Positions 9,426 to 18,492 of a stretch of 64,000 nucleotides of DNA are shown here, piece by piece (positions within the stretch are counted from its first letter, which is position 1; each line of letters opens with the position of its first letter). Under the pieces are notes generated by a model that saw nothing but the letters and a program-made list of their open reading frames with translations, was not told the DNA's origin and searched no databases. The stretch is taken from assembly GCA_947475895.1 (NCBI GenBank), contig CANJMF010000003.1, positions 273,803-337,802 of the forward strand, read 5' to 3'. The translations under genes and the position numbers were made by a program. The stretch comes from Fidelibacterota bacterium. Its GTDB lineage: Bacteria > Pseudomonadota > Alphaproteobacteria > Rhodospirillales > Rhodospirillaceae.

Positions 9426-11385
9426 CGCAAGCGTCCGACCACACTTTACGCATCGTGGCAGTGAAGTCGCGGGCGAAAGCCGGCCCATCGCACATGGCCG
9501 ATGCAGCAACACGGGCGCGCAGGCCCGCGCGCAACGTACTCAATTTCAAGCGATCGTTGGCCAACGAGACCGCGACATCTTCAAAGTCCGAGCGATCGCG
9601 CCCAATCAACTCGGGTAAACCCGCTGCCGTCAAATAGCTGGCCGCATGGCGGCCCGCAAATGTCCGGCCGGGGAACGTGACGACCGGGCATCCCATCCAC
9701 AACGACTCACATGTTGTGAGCCCGCCGGAATAGGGGAAGGTGTCGAGGGCGATATCGATGCCGTTATACGCATCCAAGAATTCGCGGCGCGGCGCGCGAC
9801 CCGAAATGTCGAGGCGCTTGTTGCTGACGCCGTGGGCCACAAGAGCCGCACGCAAACGCACTTGAACACCGGCGTCCTCAAGCCCTTTGAATCTAAGCTT
9901 CAGCCGGCTGTCCGGCACGCGCTCCATAATGCGCGCGAAACTCGCCATGACTTCATCATTCAGTTTGGCGGGGTTGTTTAAGCATCCAAACGTAATGACG
10001 CCGTTTTTGATCATGGGCAGCGGCCCGATGGCAGGTGCATCGGCCGGCGGATCGAAGCACGTATAGCCGCGCGGCATGCGGATAATGCGCTCAATATAAT
10101 GTGCCTCCGTCCCCGGCGGCGCTTGCACGGCGTCGGCCAGAACGTAGTCCATGGCTTCAACACCGGTCGTGCCCACATACCCAACCCAACTGATTTGAAC
10201 CGGGGCCGGCTTTTGCGCGAACATTTTCAAGCGGTGCCCTGCCGTGTGACCCGACAGATCGAAAAGGATGTCGACGCCTGCATCCGTCACCATGGCCGCG
10301 AGGGCCGCGTCGGAAAGGCCATCCACGCGCCGCCAATCCGTAACGCGCGCGATGCGGGCGCTGATGTCGTCTTCCTGGGCGTGTGGGCGCGTGCTGAAAA
10401 CGATGGGGTGAATTTGCGCAGCGTTCAAATTCTCAAACAACCGCACACTCAAGATGCCGACAGGATGATTACCCAAATCCGGCGAGACAAAACCGATAAC
10501 AAGCGGCCGCTCAGCCGTGCGTGCATTTGCGAACGTGGTGTTGGCTTTGATGGCGCCCGTATGCAGGGCGGCCCATCGCCGATGGTTGTCTGCAAGCACC
10601 GCTTCCGTCACAGCACTCACGTACTGCTGCGCGCTGAGCCAATTGCTGGCGGCTGGCATGTAACCGGGATCGTGGGACATGGACGCCGCGAAAGCGGCAA
10701 CAGCATCCGCCGAGCGACCCATATCGCTCAAAATGACTCCCAAAGTATTTTCCGCTTTTGCATAGCCGGGCCGCAGTTGCAGCACCGTGCGGATCTCGCG
10801 CTCGGCGTCGGTCAAACGGCCGAGATCGCGATAGGCGTTGGCAAGGTTGTAGCGTGCGTCGGCGTAGTCGGGTCGCTGTTCCACGGCCGTTTCGAAAGCG
10901 CGCGTGGCTTCGGGAAGTTTCTCAAGATCGCGCAGGGCCGTGCCAAGATTCAAATGCGCTTCGGCGTACGTCGGCTGTAGACGGACCGCTTCGCCGTAAG
11001 CCGTTACGGCTTCACCAAGGCGCTTTTGATCGAATAGAAGATTGCCGAGGTTGAAATGAAACGCGGCCGTTTGCGGCGCGTCGGCGATGGCTTGCCGGAA
11101 CGCGGCTTCCGCTTCTTCGCGGCGTCCCAGGCTTTGCAACACAGTGCCGAAGTTGCCCTGCGCTTCGGGAAAAGGTTGGCGCGCACGCAGCGCCTGGTTA
11201 ATGGCCTGAGCAGCGGCCTCGGGGAGGTCGAGCTGAAAGGCCGCGATGCCTAACATGTGCAGCGCATCGGCGTGGCGTGGGTCGAGCGTAACAGTCTTGC
11301 GGTAAAACTCCGCGGCCCCTGCAAGGTCTCCCGACTGATGCCGTTCGATGCCTTGCGCGTACAGGGATTGCGGCGTGTCGGTCAT
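9418..11385 (-). CDS. TPR-containing GT41 (O-GlcNAc transferase/SPINDLY-like) glycosyltransferase
   Basis: A 655-residue protein. Residues about 1-245 are seven or so TPR units ([20 protein letters not shown] opens the first). Residues about 290-650 form the GT41 catalytic half: [20 protein letters not shown] with the conserved His, [60 protein letters not shown] with the catalytic-site Lys, and [20 protein letters not shown]. In this family the TPR superhelix holds the protein acceptor while the GT-B half transfers a sugar to Ser/Thr. Its start overlaps the stop of the upstream gene (11382) by 4 bp, so the two are translationally coupled. A flagellin substrate is likely but inferred. Confidence 0.88.
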   Translation of the reverse strand: MTDTPQSLYAQGIERHQSGDLAGAAEFYRKTVTLDPRHADALHMLGIAAFQLDLPEAAAQAINQALRARQPFPEAQGNFGTVLQSLGRREEAEAAFRQAIADAPQTAAFHFNLGNLLFDQKRLGEAVTAYGEAVRLQPTYAEAHLNLGTALRDLEKLPEATRAFETAVEQRPDYADARYNLANAYRDLGRLTDAEREIRTVLQLRPGYAKAENTLGVILSDMGRSADAVAAFAASMSHDPGYMPAASNWLSAQQYVSAVTEAVLADNHRRWAALHTGAIKANTTFANARTAERPLVIGFVSPDLGNHPVGILSVRLFENLNAAQIHPIVFSTRPHAQEDDISARIARVTDWRRVDGLSDAALAAMVTDAGVDILFDLSGHTAGHRLKMFAQKPAPVQISWVGYVGTTGVEAMDYVLADAVQAPPGTEAHYIERIIRMPRGYTCFDPPADAPAIGPLPMIKNGVITFGCLNNPAKLNDEVMASFARIMERVPDSRLKLRFKGLEDAGVQVRLRAALVAHGVSNKRLDISGRAPRREFLDAYNGIDIALDTFPYSGGLTTCESLWMGCPVVTFPGRTFAGRHAASYLTAAGLPELIGRDRSDFEDVAVSLANDRLKLSTLRAGLRARVAASAMCDGPAFARDFTATMRKVWSDACAK

Positions 11386-12320
11386 GCCGCGGGCGCGGCC
11401 GCTTCCGGCACGGTGATGGCCTTGGTGTTCGATTTAATGTGGTGAACGATGACTTGTTGGAAGCGGTCGTAAAAATCGGCGAGTTCGGCAACGCCGACCG
11501 CATCGGGTTCGCTTGCACCTTTTTTCGGCTCCGTGCCGCGCGCGAACGCGCCGGTATAAAGATGCGAAATCAAATCGAAGAGCAGATCGAATTGGCGCGC
11601 CTGTGGTGACTCATCGCGCCCGCGTCCACGGCGGCACAACTCCACCACATACGAGATGAGCGCATGGAAGAAGAGATAGATCGTATCGTCCCACAGCGTC
11701 TCTTGAGTCACATGCAGGGCAACCGGCGACATGATGGTCTTGAGTGGGCGACCCTGTAAAAGCGATACGAGCGGCATCCAATAATCCCAAAACGGCATAC
11801 CGAGGCAGAAGGGACTGGGATCGAAGTCGTTGAGTTGATCGGCCGACATCACAAAGTAATCGTAGCCGACCGAATACGTGTCGCCGGCCGAGGGCGCGAA
11901 GGATTTGAAAGACGACATATCCGGCACATCGACGCGCGGGCCGAGAATCAAAGCGCCCTTAGCTTGCTGCGCGAAGATCGACGCAAGCTGCGGCAACGGC
12001 CGCAGGAAAATATCAGCATTGATAATGCCGACCGTGCATTGATCCAGCGGTACGTTGCGCGCGAAGCACGCTTGCTTCAGCGTCCGCAACAGATCGTGAA
12101 TGTAAGGCACCGGTTTGCGCGCGAATTTTTCGGCGGTCGCCTCGACGGGTGTCACGGTCACGCCCGGATACGCATTGCGCACGGCGTCGGCTTCAGCGCC
12201 CGCATTGACCGAAATCACTTCAAATCCCGCCGCGCGCCACGAAGCGACCGTGGCGGCTTGCAGCGCTTGATCGCGGCCTGGAATAAGACTTGTCGCGAGA
12301 ATGACAGGGGCGGGAAGCAT
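11382..12320 (-). CDS. Hypothetical protein, probably glycosyltransferase-related (GT-A-like)
   Basis: A 312-residue soluble protein. Its N-terminus, [20 protein letters not shown], followed by [15 protein letters not shown], is typical of the first strand-helix units of GT-A-like sugar transferases. [13 protein letters not shown] segment near residue 100 could provide the metal-binding acidic site. It overlaps the following TPR-GT41 gene by 4 bp (ATGA) and lies 22 bp behind the GT8-like gene, so 12343, 11382 and 9418 form one operon reading toward 9418. No family could be assigned with certainty. Its likely role is in the same glycosylation route. Confidence 0.65.
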   Translation of the reverse strand: MLPAPVILATSLIPGRDQALQAATVASWRAAGFEVISVNAGAEADAVRNAYPGVTVTPVEATAEKFARKPVPYIHDLLRTLKQACFARNVPLDQCTVGIINADIFLRPLPQLASIFAQQAKGALILGPRVDVPDMSSFKSFAPSAGDTYSVGYDYFVMSADQLNDFDPSPFCLGMPFWDYWMPLVSLLQGRPLKTIMSPVALHVTQETLWDDTIYLFFHALISYVVELCRRGRGRDESPQARQFDLLFDLISHLYTGAFARGTEPKKGASEPDAVGVAELADFYDRFQQVIVHHIKSNTKAITVPEAAAPAA

Positions 12321-12342
12321 GGGCGGAGTGTAAGCGAATTCC

Positions 12343-13245
12343 CTAAGAAGCGGAATCGGCTTCCCGATGCTCGGCCGTGGTCAGCAGCACCGGATTGAAC
12401 TTGGCGCGATCCATCGGCGGCAAATTCGCGTCACGCCGCAGCTTGTCGGCCAGATCGAAGTACGTGTCCATGGGCGCCAGTCCGCAAAAATGGCAGATCA
12501 CGCCCGACCACAGGCGCTCCTGGCCACTCGCGGTTTTCTTGACCACGCGTAAGTCGCCCATTTCCATATTCATGACGCCGTCGACGATGTTCGGCGTCGT
12601 CACCTGCAAGCGCTGTGTCGGCGGCGGTTCAAACGGCGCGATGCCAAGGGCACCCAACGCCGCGCCAAAGAACGGCTCATCGGCATATTCGCCCGCGTGT
12701 TTGTAGCGATAGCTGATGGCGTCGCGGTGAGGTCCATCGAAAAGCGCCTGCACCTGATCGAAGACGGCCTTCGACTCTGCCGTGCGCTCGAAATACATGA
12801 CGCCCGCGTTGAAGGCCGACAGATAAGGAATATTCAGCAGGCTGCAGAGCGCCGCCGCGTCCTTTTCGCCCAAAGAACAGGAGAAGGCCGGACCTGTCGT
12901 TTGCTTTTGCCCTTCGACGCCGAAGGCGTGCCCGCGGTATTTGCGCCAGAAGAATTCAATGCGCGGGCTGAAAAGCAGACAATCCGCATCCACATAAAGG
13001 GTGCGCTCATAGGGCGTGAGGTCGAAGAGGCGCGCCTTGTTCATGGCGCCGCGCAGACTCGGGTGATCGGGGGCCGTAATGACCTGGTCGAAGAGGGGGG
13101 TGTAGGCGGGATTGAAACGAACCGCCCGATTCACCACCACACTGATGGGGCGCGTCTCCAGCCGGCGTACTGAAAGGGCCAAATTGGCCGCGATATCAAG
13201 GTAGCGATCATCATCTAATGCGAGCGCGATATAGCCTTCGGTCAT
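12343..13245 (-). CDS. GT8-like glycosyltransferase family protein
   Basis: A 300-residue protein. It opens EGYIALALDDDRYLDIAANL and continues with LARSVRRLE-type and PISVVVNRAV segments. Near residue 75 the metal-binding DxD appears in YERTLYVDADCLLFSP, and an FNAGVMYF motif follows, as in glycogenin and galactosyltransferase-like GT8 enzymes. It is first in a three-gene minus-strand operon (12343, 11382, 9418). Its promoter must lie in 13246-13412, back to back with the flagellin promoter. Together with the TPR-GT41 enzyme it may build an O-linked glycan on flagellin; the donor sugar is unknown. Confidence 0.75.
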   Translation of the reverse strand: MTEGYIALALDDDRYLDIAANLALSVRRLETRPISVVVNRAVRFNPAYTPLFDQVITAPDHPSLRGAMNKARLFDLTPYERTLYVDADCLLFSPRIEFFWRKYRGHAFGVEGQKQTTGPAFSCSLGEKDAAALCSLLNIPYLSAFNAGVMYFERTAESKAVFDQVQALFDGPHRDAISYRYKHAGEYADEPFFGAALGALGIAPFEPPPTQRLQVTTPNIVDGVMNMEMGDLRVVKKTASGQERLWSGVICHFCGLAPMDTYFDLADKLRRDANLPPMDRAKFNPVLLTTAEHREADSAS

Positions 13246-13412
13246 CGGGAACGCCTGTGAATCGTGCCTTAATTACAGCTATTGGGAGATTGTCGCATAA
13301 TGTTTTTCTCGCCTCGAAAGTGCTAAAACAGGGCTCAAAGTCACTGTCGACGACGGGCAAATGATATACTAAACACCTGAATTATAACAATAATTTTCCT
13401 GAAATGGATTGT

Positions 13413-13441
13413 TTGACACCCCACCCTTAATCATCTATAAA
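13413..13441 (+). promoter_or_regulatory. Sigma-70-type promoter of first flagellin gene
   Basis: TTGACA at 13413-13418 and TATAAA at 13436-13441 are separated by exactly 17 bp, close to the housekeeping sigma consensus. Transcription would begin near 13448 and leave a leader of about 104 nt. No sigma-54 (GG-N10-GC) site was seen in this region. Confidence 0.75.
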
Positions 13442-13448
13442 CCATCAG

Positions 13449-13515
13449 CTCATCTCGTCCCCTGAATTGGGGGAATCTGCGTGAGCAGAGTGAGATGAGT
13501 CGACACGAAGTGTCG
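13449..13515 (+). other. Structured 5' leader (three-way junction plus hairpin) of first flagellin
   Basis: The predicted leader RNA can fold compactly. An 8-bp closing stem CTCATCTC/GAGATGAG (13449-13456 with 13492-13499) encloses two hairpins: TCCCC/GGGGA (13458-13462 with 13470-13474) and TCTGC/GCAGA with a GNRA-type GTGA loop (13476-13489). Directly behind it lies a 6-bp hairpin CGACAC-GAA-GTGTCG (13501-13515). The ribosome site AAGGAG follows near 13537. In Caulobacter, FlbT acts on a flagellin mRNA leader; flbT is encoded 4.5 kb downstream, so this leader is a candidate target. Confidence 0.65.
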
Positions 13516-13551
13516 TAACGAACGTGTGTCCTAGAAAAGGAGCTCCGAACT

Positions 13552-14436
13552 ATGAGTGATATTACCCTCTCCAGTGCGACGCGGGCCAACCTGCTGTCGC
13601 TCCAAAGCACCACAGACCTCATTGGTAAGACGCAAGAGCGCCTCGCCACCGGTCTTAAGGTGAACAGCGCACTCGACGACGCGCTGGCCTTCTTTAAAGC
13701 CCGCAACCTGACTTCACGCGCCTCTGACTTGTCGGCGATCAAAGATCAGATCACCGGCGGCATCAGCGCGTTGACGGCCGCGGTCCAAGGCCTCGAGTCG
13801 ATCGAATCCGTTCTCAAGCAGATGAAGGCGCTTGCGCAATCCGCCATCTCGGCTCCGGAAAGCACCACGCGCGCCAAACTTGCCAGCCAGTTCAACGAAC
13901 TGCGCAGCCAGGTTGATAACCTCGCCGAAGACTCAAGCTTCAACGGCATCAACCTTCTTAAAAACACCACCGGCGCCTTCGCTGCCGGTGCCGACCAGCT
14001 GACGGTGAAGTTCAACGAGCGCGTTGGACCCGAAGCCGTCAACCAGTTGGTGGTCAGCGGCTTGAGAGCTGCCGACTTCAGCACCATCGTTGCTCAGTCG
14101 GCCGTCACGGTCGGCACGGGTACGACGGTTTGGGGCCAGACCGGCTCCGCGGCTGTTAAAGTCATCACCTCGGCCATCAGCGCCATCGACTCGGCGTTGA
14201 CGACTGTGCGTCAGGCTTCGCAAGCCTTCGGTACCAACGCGGCCCTCTTGCAGATCCGCGCCGACTTCACCACGAACCTGATCAACACCCTCAAAGGTGG
14301 TGCGTCGGATCTGGTGAACGCCGACCTGAACGAAGAGTCGGCCAACTTGCTGTCTCTGCAAACACGTCAGCAGTTGGGTACCATCTCGCTCTCGATCGCG
14401 CAGCGTTCTGAACAGTCCATCTTGCGTCTGTTCTAA
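13552..14436 (+). CDS. Flagellin (paralogue 1, 294 aa)
   Basis: A filament subunit with the conserved N-terminal and C-terminal helical D0/D1 domains and a very short middle. The N-terminus has TRANLLSLQSTTDLIGKTQE and RLATGLKVNSALDD; the C-terminus has NADLNEESANLLSLQTRQQL and ends in LF. At 294 residues it lacks bulky D2/D3 outer domains. The middle (about 150-215) is rich in Ser/Thr (for example TVGTGTTVWGQTGSAAVKVI) and is the part most likely exposed and glycosylated. AAGGAG precedes the ATG. It is transcribed alone, from the promoter at 13413 to the hairpin at 14474. Confidence 0.95.
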   Translation: MSDITLSSATRANLLSLQSTTDLIGKTQERLATGLKVNSALDDALAFFKARNLTSRASDLSAIKDQITGGISALTAAVQGLESIESVLKQMKALAQSAISAPESTTRAKLASQFNELRSQVDNLAEDSSFNGINLLKNTTGAFAAGADQLTVKFNERVGPEAVNQLVVSGLRAADFSTIVAQSAVTVGTGTTVWGQTGSAAVKVITSAISAIDSALTTVRQASQAFGTNAALLQIRADFTTNLINTLKGGASDLVNADLNEESANLLSLQTRQQLGTISLSIAQRSEQSILRLF

Positions 14437-14473
14437 ACTTAAGCGGAGCTTTCGGACCGACACACGTGGAGCA

Positions 14474-14497
14474 GCGGCGGGCTTTATAGCCCGCCGC
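14474..14497 (+). terminator. Terminator-like hairpin after flagellin 1
   Basis: GCGGCGGGC (14474-14482) pairs with GCCCGCCGC (14489-14497) around a TTTATA loop. The downstream tract is not a clean T-run, so termination efficiency is uncertain. Confidence 0.5.
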
Positions 14498-14589
14498 CTA
14501 TCCCTCAGTCGTAACCGGAACCCCACGGTCGAGGCGCGTCCGCGCCACGCTAGTATTCGGTATTTGGTTCGTTCGATGACGGACGGTAC

Positions 14590-14629
14590 GGGTGTGGTGA
14601 GACGTCGCCATCGGGGCAAGGAGACACCC
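14590..14629 (+). promoter_or_regulatory. Leader hairpin enclosing ribosome site of flagellin 2
   Basis: GGGTGT (14590-14595) can pair with ACACCC (14624-14629). The loop ends with AAGGAG at 14618-14623, the ribosome site for the ATG at 14632. The stem would therefore compete with ribosome loading. It is short (6 bp), so it is only suggestive. Confidence 0.35.
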
Positions 14630-14631
14630 CT

Positions 14632-15516
14632 ATGGAAGCAATCAATCTCTCGAGTCCAACGCGGGCCAACTTGCTCTCGTTGCAAAATACGACCTCTTTA
14701 ATTGGACGGACGCAAGAACGCCTTGCGACCGGACTGAAGGTCAATAACGCCATCGACGATGCGCTCGCCTTCTTCAAGGCGCGCAATCTCAATGCGCGCG
14801 CCAGTGATCTGTCGACGATCAAGAACCAAATCTCGAATGCCGTGAGCACGATCAAGGCTTCGATCCAGGGCCTTGAGACCATCGAAGATATCTTGAAGCA
14901 AATGCGCGCGCTTGCTCAGTCGGCGATCTCGTCGCCGGAAAGCACCACGCGCGCCAAGCTTGCCAGCCAGTTCAACGAATTGCGCACGCAGGTCGATAAC
15001 GTCGCCGAAGACGCCCACTTCAACGGCTACAACCTTTTGAAAAACACGTCGGAGAAATTCACCGCCGGCGCAGATCAACTCACCGTCAAGTTTAACGAAC
15101 GTACGGGCCCAACTTTGGTCAATACGCTCGTCGTCAGCGGTTTGCGTGCCGCCGACTTCAGGCGCATCACCGCGCAATCGGCGGTCGCAGTCGGTTCGGG
15201 CTCCGCTGTTTGGGGCCAAACGGGCAACGCGGCCGTCGCGGCAATCAGATCTGCCATCACGGCGATCGACTCGGCGTTGGTGACGGTGCGTCAGTCGGCG
15301 CAAAGCTTCGGCACGCAGTCGGCGGTTTTGCAAATTCGCATCGATTTTACACAGCGAATCATCAATACGCTTCACGGCGGCGCATCTTCGCTCGTGAACG
15401 CCGACCTCAATCAGGAATCGGCAAATCTTTTGTCTCTGCAAACGCGTCAGGAACTCGGAACGATCTCCCTTTCCGTCGCGCAAAAATCTGATCAGGCGGT
15501 TTTGAGCCTGTTTTAG
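14632..15516 (+). CDS. Flagellin (paralogue 2, 294 aa)
   Basis: A 294-residue flagellin of the same length class as paralogue 1, starting MEAINLSSPTRANLLSLQNT. It is the most diverged of the four: NAIDDALAFFKARNLNARAS in the N-terminal helix, FRRITAQSAVAVGSGSAVWG in the middle, and SVAQKSDQAVLSLF at the end instead of the RSEQSILRLF-type terminus. AAGGAG lies 8 nt before the ATG. It is a separate unit, ending at the strong terminator at 15584. It may be a minor or specialised filament subunit. Confidence 0.95.
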   Translation: MEAINLSSPTRANLLSLQNTTSLIGRTQERLATGLKVNNAIDDALAFFKARNLNARASDLSTIKNQISNAVSTIKASIQGLETIEDILKQMRALAQSAISSPESTTRAKLASQFNELRTQVDNVAEDAHFNGYNLLKNTSEKFTAGADQLTVKFNERTGPTLVNTLVVSGLRAADFRRITAQSAVAVGSGSAVWGQTGNAAVAAIRSAITAIDSALVTVRQSAQSFGTQSAVLQIRIDFTQRIINTLHGGASSLVNADLNQESANLLSLQTRQELGTISLSVAQKSDQAVLSLF

Positions 15517-15583
15517 ACCCGAATTTTAAGGCTTTCTTAAGATTCGCAGCGTTTTCGGCCCGCATTTCTCGTAGAGCGGGCGA

Positions 15584-15616
15584 AACAGCGGGGGTTCTCC
15601 CCCGCTGTTAACGCTT
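15584..15616 (+). terminator. Rho-independent terminator after flagellin 2
   Basis: AACAGCGGGGG (15584-15594) pairs perfectly with CCCCCGCTGTT (15599-15609) around TTCT, followed after AACGC by seven T residues. This is a strong intrinsic terminator. Confidence 0.85.
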
Positions 15617-15752
15617 TTTTTCCTTTTGCCCCGTACACCGCATCCTTGAACGCCGCTATTCGCGTCGCACCGAGCATTTGGTGGCACGCGATCTACCGAA
15701 AACTGGCGGTGCGTTCGTTTGGCAGAAACACTCCTAGAAAGGGGTTCAAGAG

Positions 15753-16706
15753 ATGACTCAAGGAATCACGCTTACAAACGCGACACGCACAAACTTGCTG
15801 TCGCTGCAAAACACCACGACGCTCATCGGCAAGACGCAAGAGCGCTTGGCGACCGGCCTGAAGGTCAACTCCGCGCTCGACGACGCGCTCGCGTTCTTCA
15901 AAGCCCGAAGCCTCAATGATCGCGCCGAAGATTTATCGGCGATCAAAGATCAAATCGGCGACGGCATCAACGTTCTGAAAGCCGCCGTGCAAGGTCTCGA
16001 GTCGATCGAAGACGTGCTGAAGCAAATGAAAGCCCTTGCTCAGTCCGCCATCTCCGCTCCCGAAAGCATGACGCGCGCGAAACTGGCCAGCCAGTTCAAC
16101 GAACTGCGCAGCCAAGTCGACAATTTAGCGGAAGATGCCAGCTACAACGGCGTCAACTTGATTAAGAATACGATCACCCCGTTCCAAGGCGGCATCAACG
16201 TCGGCGGCCCATTCAACGCCGACACGCTCACCGTCAAGTTCAACGAACGGACCGAACAAAAAGCCGTCAACCAGCTCATCGTCAGCGGCCTGCGCTCCAC
16301 CGACTATTCAAAGATCGTTGCTCAGTCGTCGACCACGAAGTACAGCGCCACGCAGTTGGCGCAGTTGGCGGCCGGCACGATCAATCAGTCCACGACAGTG
16401 TGGGGACAAACCGGCTCGGCGGCGATCAAAGCCATCACGGCTTCGATCAGCGCCCTCGACTCGGCGCTCATCACCGTGCGTCAGGCGTCGCAAGGCTTCG
16501 GCACCAACGCGTCGATGCTGCAGATTCGCGCCGACTTCACCACCAACATCGTCAACACGCTCAAAGGCGGCGCCGCGGATCTCGTGAACGCCGACTTGAA
16601 CGAAGAATCGGCCAACTTGCTTTCGCTGCAAACGCGCCAGCAGCTCGGCACGATCTCGTTGTCGATCGCCAATCAGTCTGAACAATCGATCCTGCGCTTG
16701 TTCTAA
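15753..16706 (+). CDS. Flagellin (paralogue 3, 317 aa)
   Basis: A 317-residue flagellin starting MTQGITLTNATRTNLLSLQN and ending NQSEQSILRLF. Compared with paralogues 1 and 2 it has about 23 extra residues in the middle: an IKNTITPFQGGINVGGPFN loop (about 135-150) and a SSTTKYSATQLAQLAAG segment (about 190-206). It shares these with paralogue 4, so the four genes form two pairs. The ribosome site AAAGGGG lies a little before the ATG. It is followed by its own terminator at 16736. Confidence 0.95.
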   Translation: MTQGITLTNATRTNLLSLQNTTTLIGKTQERLATGLKVNSALDDALAFFKARSLNDRAEDLSAIKDQIGDGINVLKAAVQGLESIEDVLKQMKALAQSAISAPESMTRAKLASQFNELRSQVDNLAEDASYNGVNLIKNTITPFQGGINVGGPFNADTLTVKFNERTEQKAVNQLIVSGLRSTDYSKIVAQSSTTKYSATQLAQLAAGTINQSTTVWGQTGSAAIKAITASISALDSALITVRQASQGFGTNASMLQIRADFTTNIVNTLKGGAADLVNADLNEESANLLSLQTRQQLGTISLSIANQSEQSILRLF

Positions 16707-16735
16707 AGTTCTTACGTTTAAGGCTCTTACCTTTA

Positions 16736-16770
16736 GGGCGGCCGCTTCAACGGCCGCCCTTTTCTTTTTT
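16736..16770 (+). terminator. Rho-independent terminator after flagellin 3
   Basis: GGGCGGCCG (16736-16744) pairs with CGGCCGCCC (16751-16759) around CTTCAA, followed by TTTTCTTTTTT. Confidence 0.85.
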
Positions 16771-16957
16771 GCGAAACCGATTCGCGAATTTAATTTTCGG
16801 TTTCAGAACGCCGGCCAATTTTTTTTAGTTGTTTTGATGCGAACGATTGCACTTCCTGGTTTCGTTAACCTTTTATTTTGGTTTCCCCTCCATTCCAGTA
16901 CGTGGATGCGTAGAAGACGACCGCGCGTGCAGATCATTTCTGTGCGGGGAACGCAAA

Positions 16958-16988
16958 GTCAGCAGGGCGAACGCATCTCCCAGCTGAC
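16958..16988 (+). promoter_or_regulatory. Leader hairpin upstream of flagellin 4
   Basis: GTCAGC (16958-16963) pairs with GCTGAC (16983-16988). After an A-A mismatch, GGG (16965-16967) pairs with CCC (16979-16981). The hairpin ends just before the GAAGGGG ribosome site and 17 bp before the ATG at 17006. It may protect the message or modulate translation. Confidence 0.4.
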
Positions 16989-17005
16989 GTAAGAAGGGGT
17001 CCGAA

Positions 17006-17959
17006 ATGGCTCAAGAAATTACACTCACGACGGCGACGCGGACGAATCTGCTCTCGCTGCAAAACACCACGAGTTTGATCGGCCGCACGCAGCAGCGTCT
17101 CGCGACGGGCCTCAAGATCAATAGCGCGCTCGACGATGCGCTCGCTTTCTTCAAAGCGCGCAGCTTGAACAGTCGTGCTTCCGATCTTTCAAACATCAAA
17201 GACAATATTCTCGACGGCATCAACGTCCTCAAGGCCGCGGTCCAAGGCCTCGAGTCGATCGAAAACGTCTTGAAGCAAATGAAAGCGCTCGCGCAATCGG
17301 CCATCTCGGCGCCGGAAAGCATGACGCGCGCCAAGTTGGCCAGCCAGTTCAACGAACTGCGCAGTCAGGTCGACAATCTGGCCGAAGATTCCAGCTACAA
17401 CGGCGTCAATCTTCTCAAGAACACGATTGCTCCGTTCCAAGGCGGCATCCAGCCGAATGGTCCGTTCAACGCCGACACATTGACGGTGAAATTCAACGAA
17501 CGTACCGAAGCAAAAGCCGTCAACCAGCTCGTCATCAGCGGTTTGCGCGCGTCCGACTACACCCGAATCGTCGCCCAGTCCGGCACCACGAAGTATACGG
17601 CGGGGCAGCTGGCGCAATTGGCAGCCGGAACGATGAATCAATCCACAACGGTGTGGGGCCAGACGGGATCCGCGGCCATTAAGGCGATCAACTTCTCGCT
17701 GGCGGCCATCGATTCCGCGCTCGTCACCGTTCGTCAGGCCGGCCAAAGCTTCGGCACCAGTTCATCGCTGCTGCAGATTCGCGCTGACTTCACGGCTCAG
17801 ATCATCAACACGTTGAAGGGCGGCGCCGCCGACCTGGTCAACGCGGACATGAACGAAGAATCGGCCAACCTATTGTCTCTGCAGACGCGCCAACAGCTCG
17901 GCACGATCTCGCTGTCGATTGCTCAGAAGTCCGAAGAAGCTATCCTGCGCCTGTTCTAA
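17006..17959 (+). CDS. Flagellin (paralogue 4, 317 aa)
   Basis: A 317-residue flagellin, closest to paralogue 3, starting MAQEITLTTATRTNLLSLQN and ending AQKSEEAILRLF. It carries the same two extra segments (IAPFQGGIQPNGPFN and SGTTKYTAGQLAQLAAG) and lacks D2/D3 domains. No clear terminator follows. flbT starts 134 bp downstream on the same strand, so read-through from this flagellin into flbT-flaF is possible. Its leader holds the hairpin at 16958-16988. Confidence 0.95.
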   Translation: MAQEITLTTATRTNLLSLQNTTSLIGRTQQRLATGLKINSALDDALAFFKARSLNSRASDLSNIKDNILDGINVLKAAVQGLESIENVLKQMKALAQSAISAPESMTRAKLASQFNELRSQVDNLAEDSSYNGVNLLKNTIAPFQGGIQPNGPFNADTLTVKFNERTEAKAVNQLVISGLRASDYTRIVAQSGTTKYTAGQLAQLAAGTMNQSTTVWGQTGSAAIKAINFSLAAIDSALVTVRQAGQSFGTSSSLLQIRADFTAQIINTLKGGAADLVNADMNEESANLLSLQTRQQLGTISLSIAQKSEEAILRLF

Positions 17960-18093
17960 ACGGCGGCTAAGCAGATATCGAATCGCCTCGCCGGCGAAAG
18001 GCACGCATTTAAAAGCGTACCCTTCACGTTCCGCCCGAGCTGATTCATACTGCACCCCTAAAAGCCGCCTCATCAGCCGGGATCGGAACCGCT

Positions 18094-18492
18094 ATGCCGT
18101 TGAAACTTACATTGAAACCGAACGAAAAGGTGCTGATCGGCACTTCGGTTATCGCCAATGGCCCCGTAAAGACGGAATTTGTGGTGCTGAATCGCGTACC
18201 GGTGGTGCGCGAGAAGGACATCATCACCGAGGAAAGAGCTGATACGATTGCGAAAAAGCTCTACGTCACGATCCTGAACATGTACATCACCCCGGCCCGT
18301 GAAAAGGATTTTCACGGTATTTACTTCGTTTTAATGAGACAGATGATCTTAATACCAGTTGATGCACGTGCCGTGGACCTGATGGTCGAGATGTCGCAGC
18401 ATATTCTCGCGAGCGACCATTACCGCGCACTGAAGCTTTGTCGTCAGCTAATTAAGTTCGAGGCGGAGGCCTTGGCCAATGTCAAAAGATAA
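18094..18492 (+). CDS. flbT: Flagellin biosynthesis repressor / mRNA-binding regulator FlbT
   Basis: A 132-residue protein starting MPLKLTLKPNEKVLIGTSVI, of typical FlbT length. FlbT is an alphaproteobacterial post-transcriptional regulator of flagellin: in Caulobacter it represses translation and promotes decay of a flagellin mRNA through its 5' leader. A small beta-rich N-terminal half and a helical C-terminal half (LMVEMSQHILASDHYRALKL) match the family. The ribosome site is weak. The stop overlaps the start of flaF by 14 bp, giving the usual flbT-flaF coupling in reversed order relative to some species. Confidence 0.93.
   Translation: MPLKLTLKPNEKVLIGTSVIANGPVKTEFVVLNRVPVVREKDIITEERADTIAKKLYVTILNMYITPAREKDFHGIYFVLMRQMILIPVDARAVDLMVEMSQHILASDHYRALKLCRQLIKFEAEALANVKR

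Larger units (their letters stand above)
13246..13551. other. Divergent regulatory region between GT8-like gene and first flagellin
   Basis: This 306-bp gene-free stretch is AT-rich in its middle (about 13270-13440) compared with the neighbouring genes. It contains the sigma-70-type promoter at 13413-13441 and the structured flagellin leader. The minus-strand promoter for 12343 should lie in the left half, but no clear consensus was seen there. Confidence 0.7.

Noticed and set aside
15679..15700. TGGCAC near 15680 as a sigma-54 promoter for flagellin 3
   Set aside because: The -12 half is CTAC where TTGC is needed, and GC does not occur 10 bp after GG, so it is not a usable match.
13246..18093. 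CRISPR-like regular spacing of the repeated flagellin sequences
   Set aside because: The repetition comes from four homologous coding genes of about 900 bp, not short repeats with spacers.
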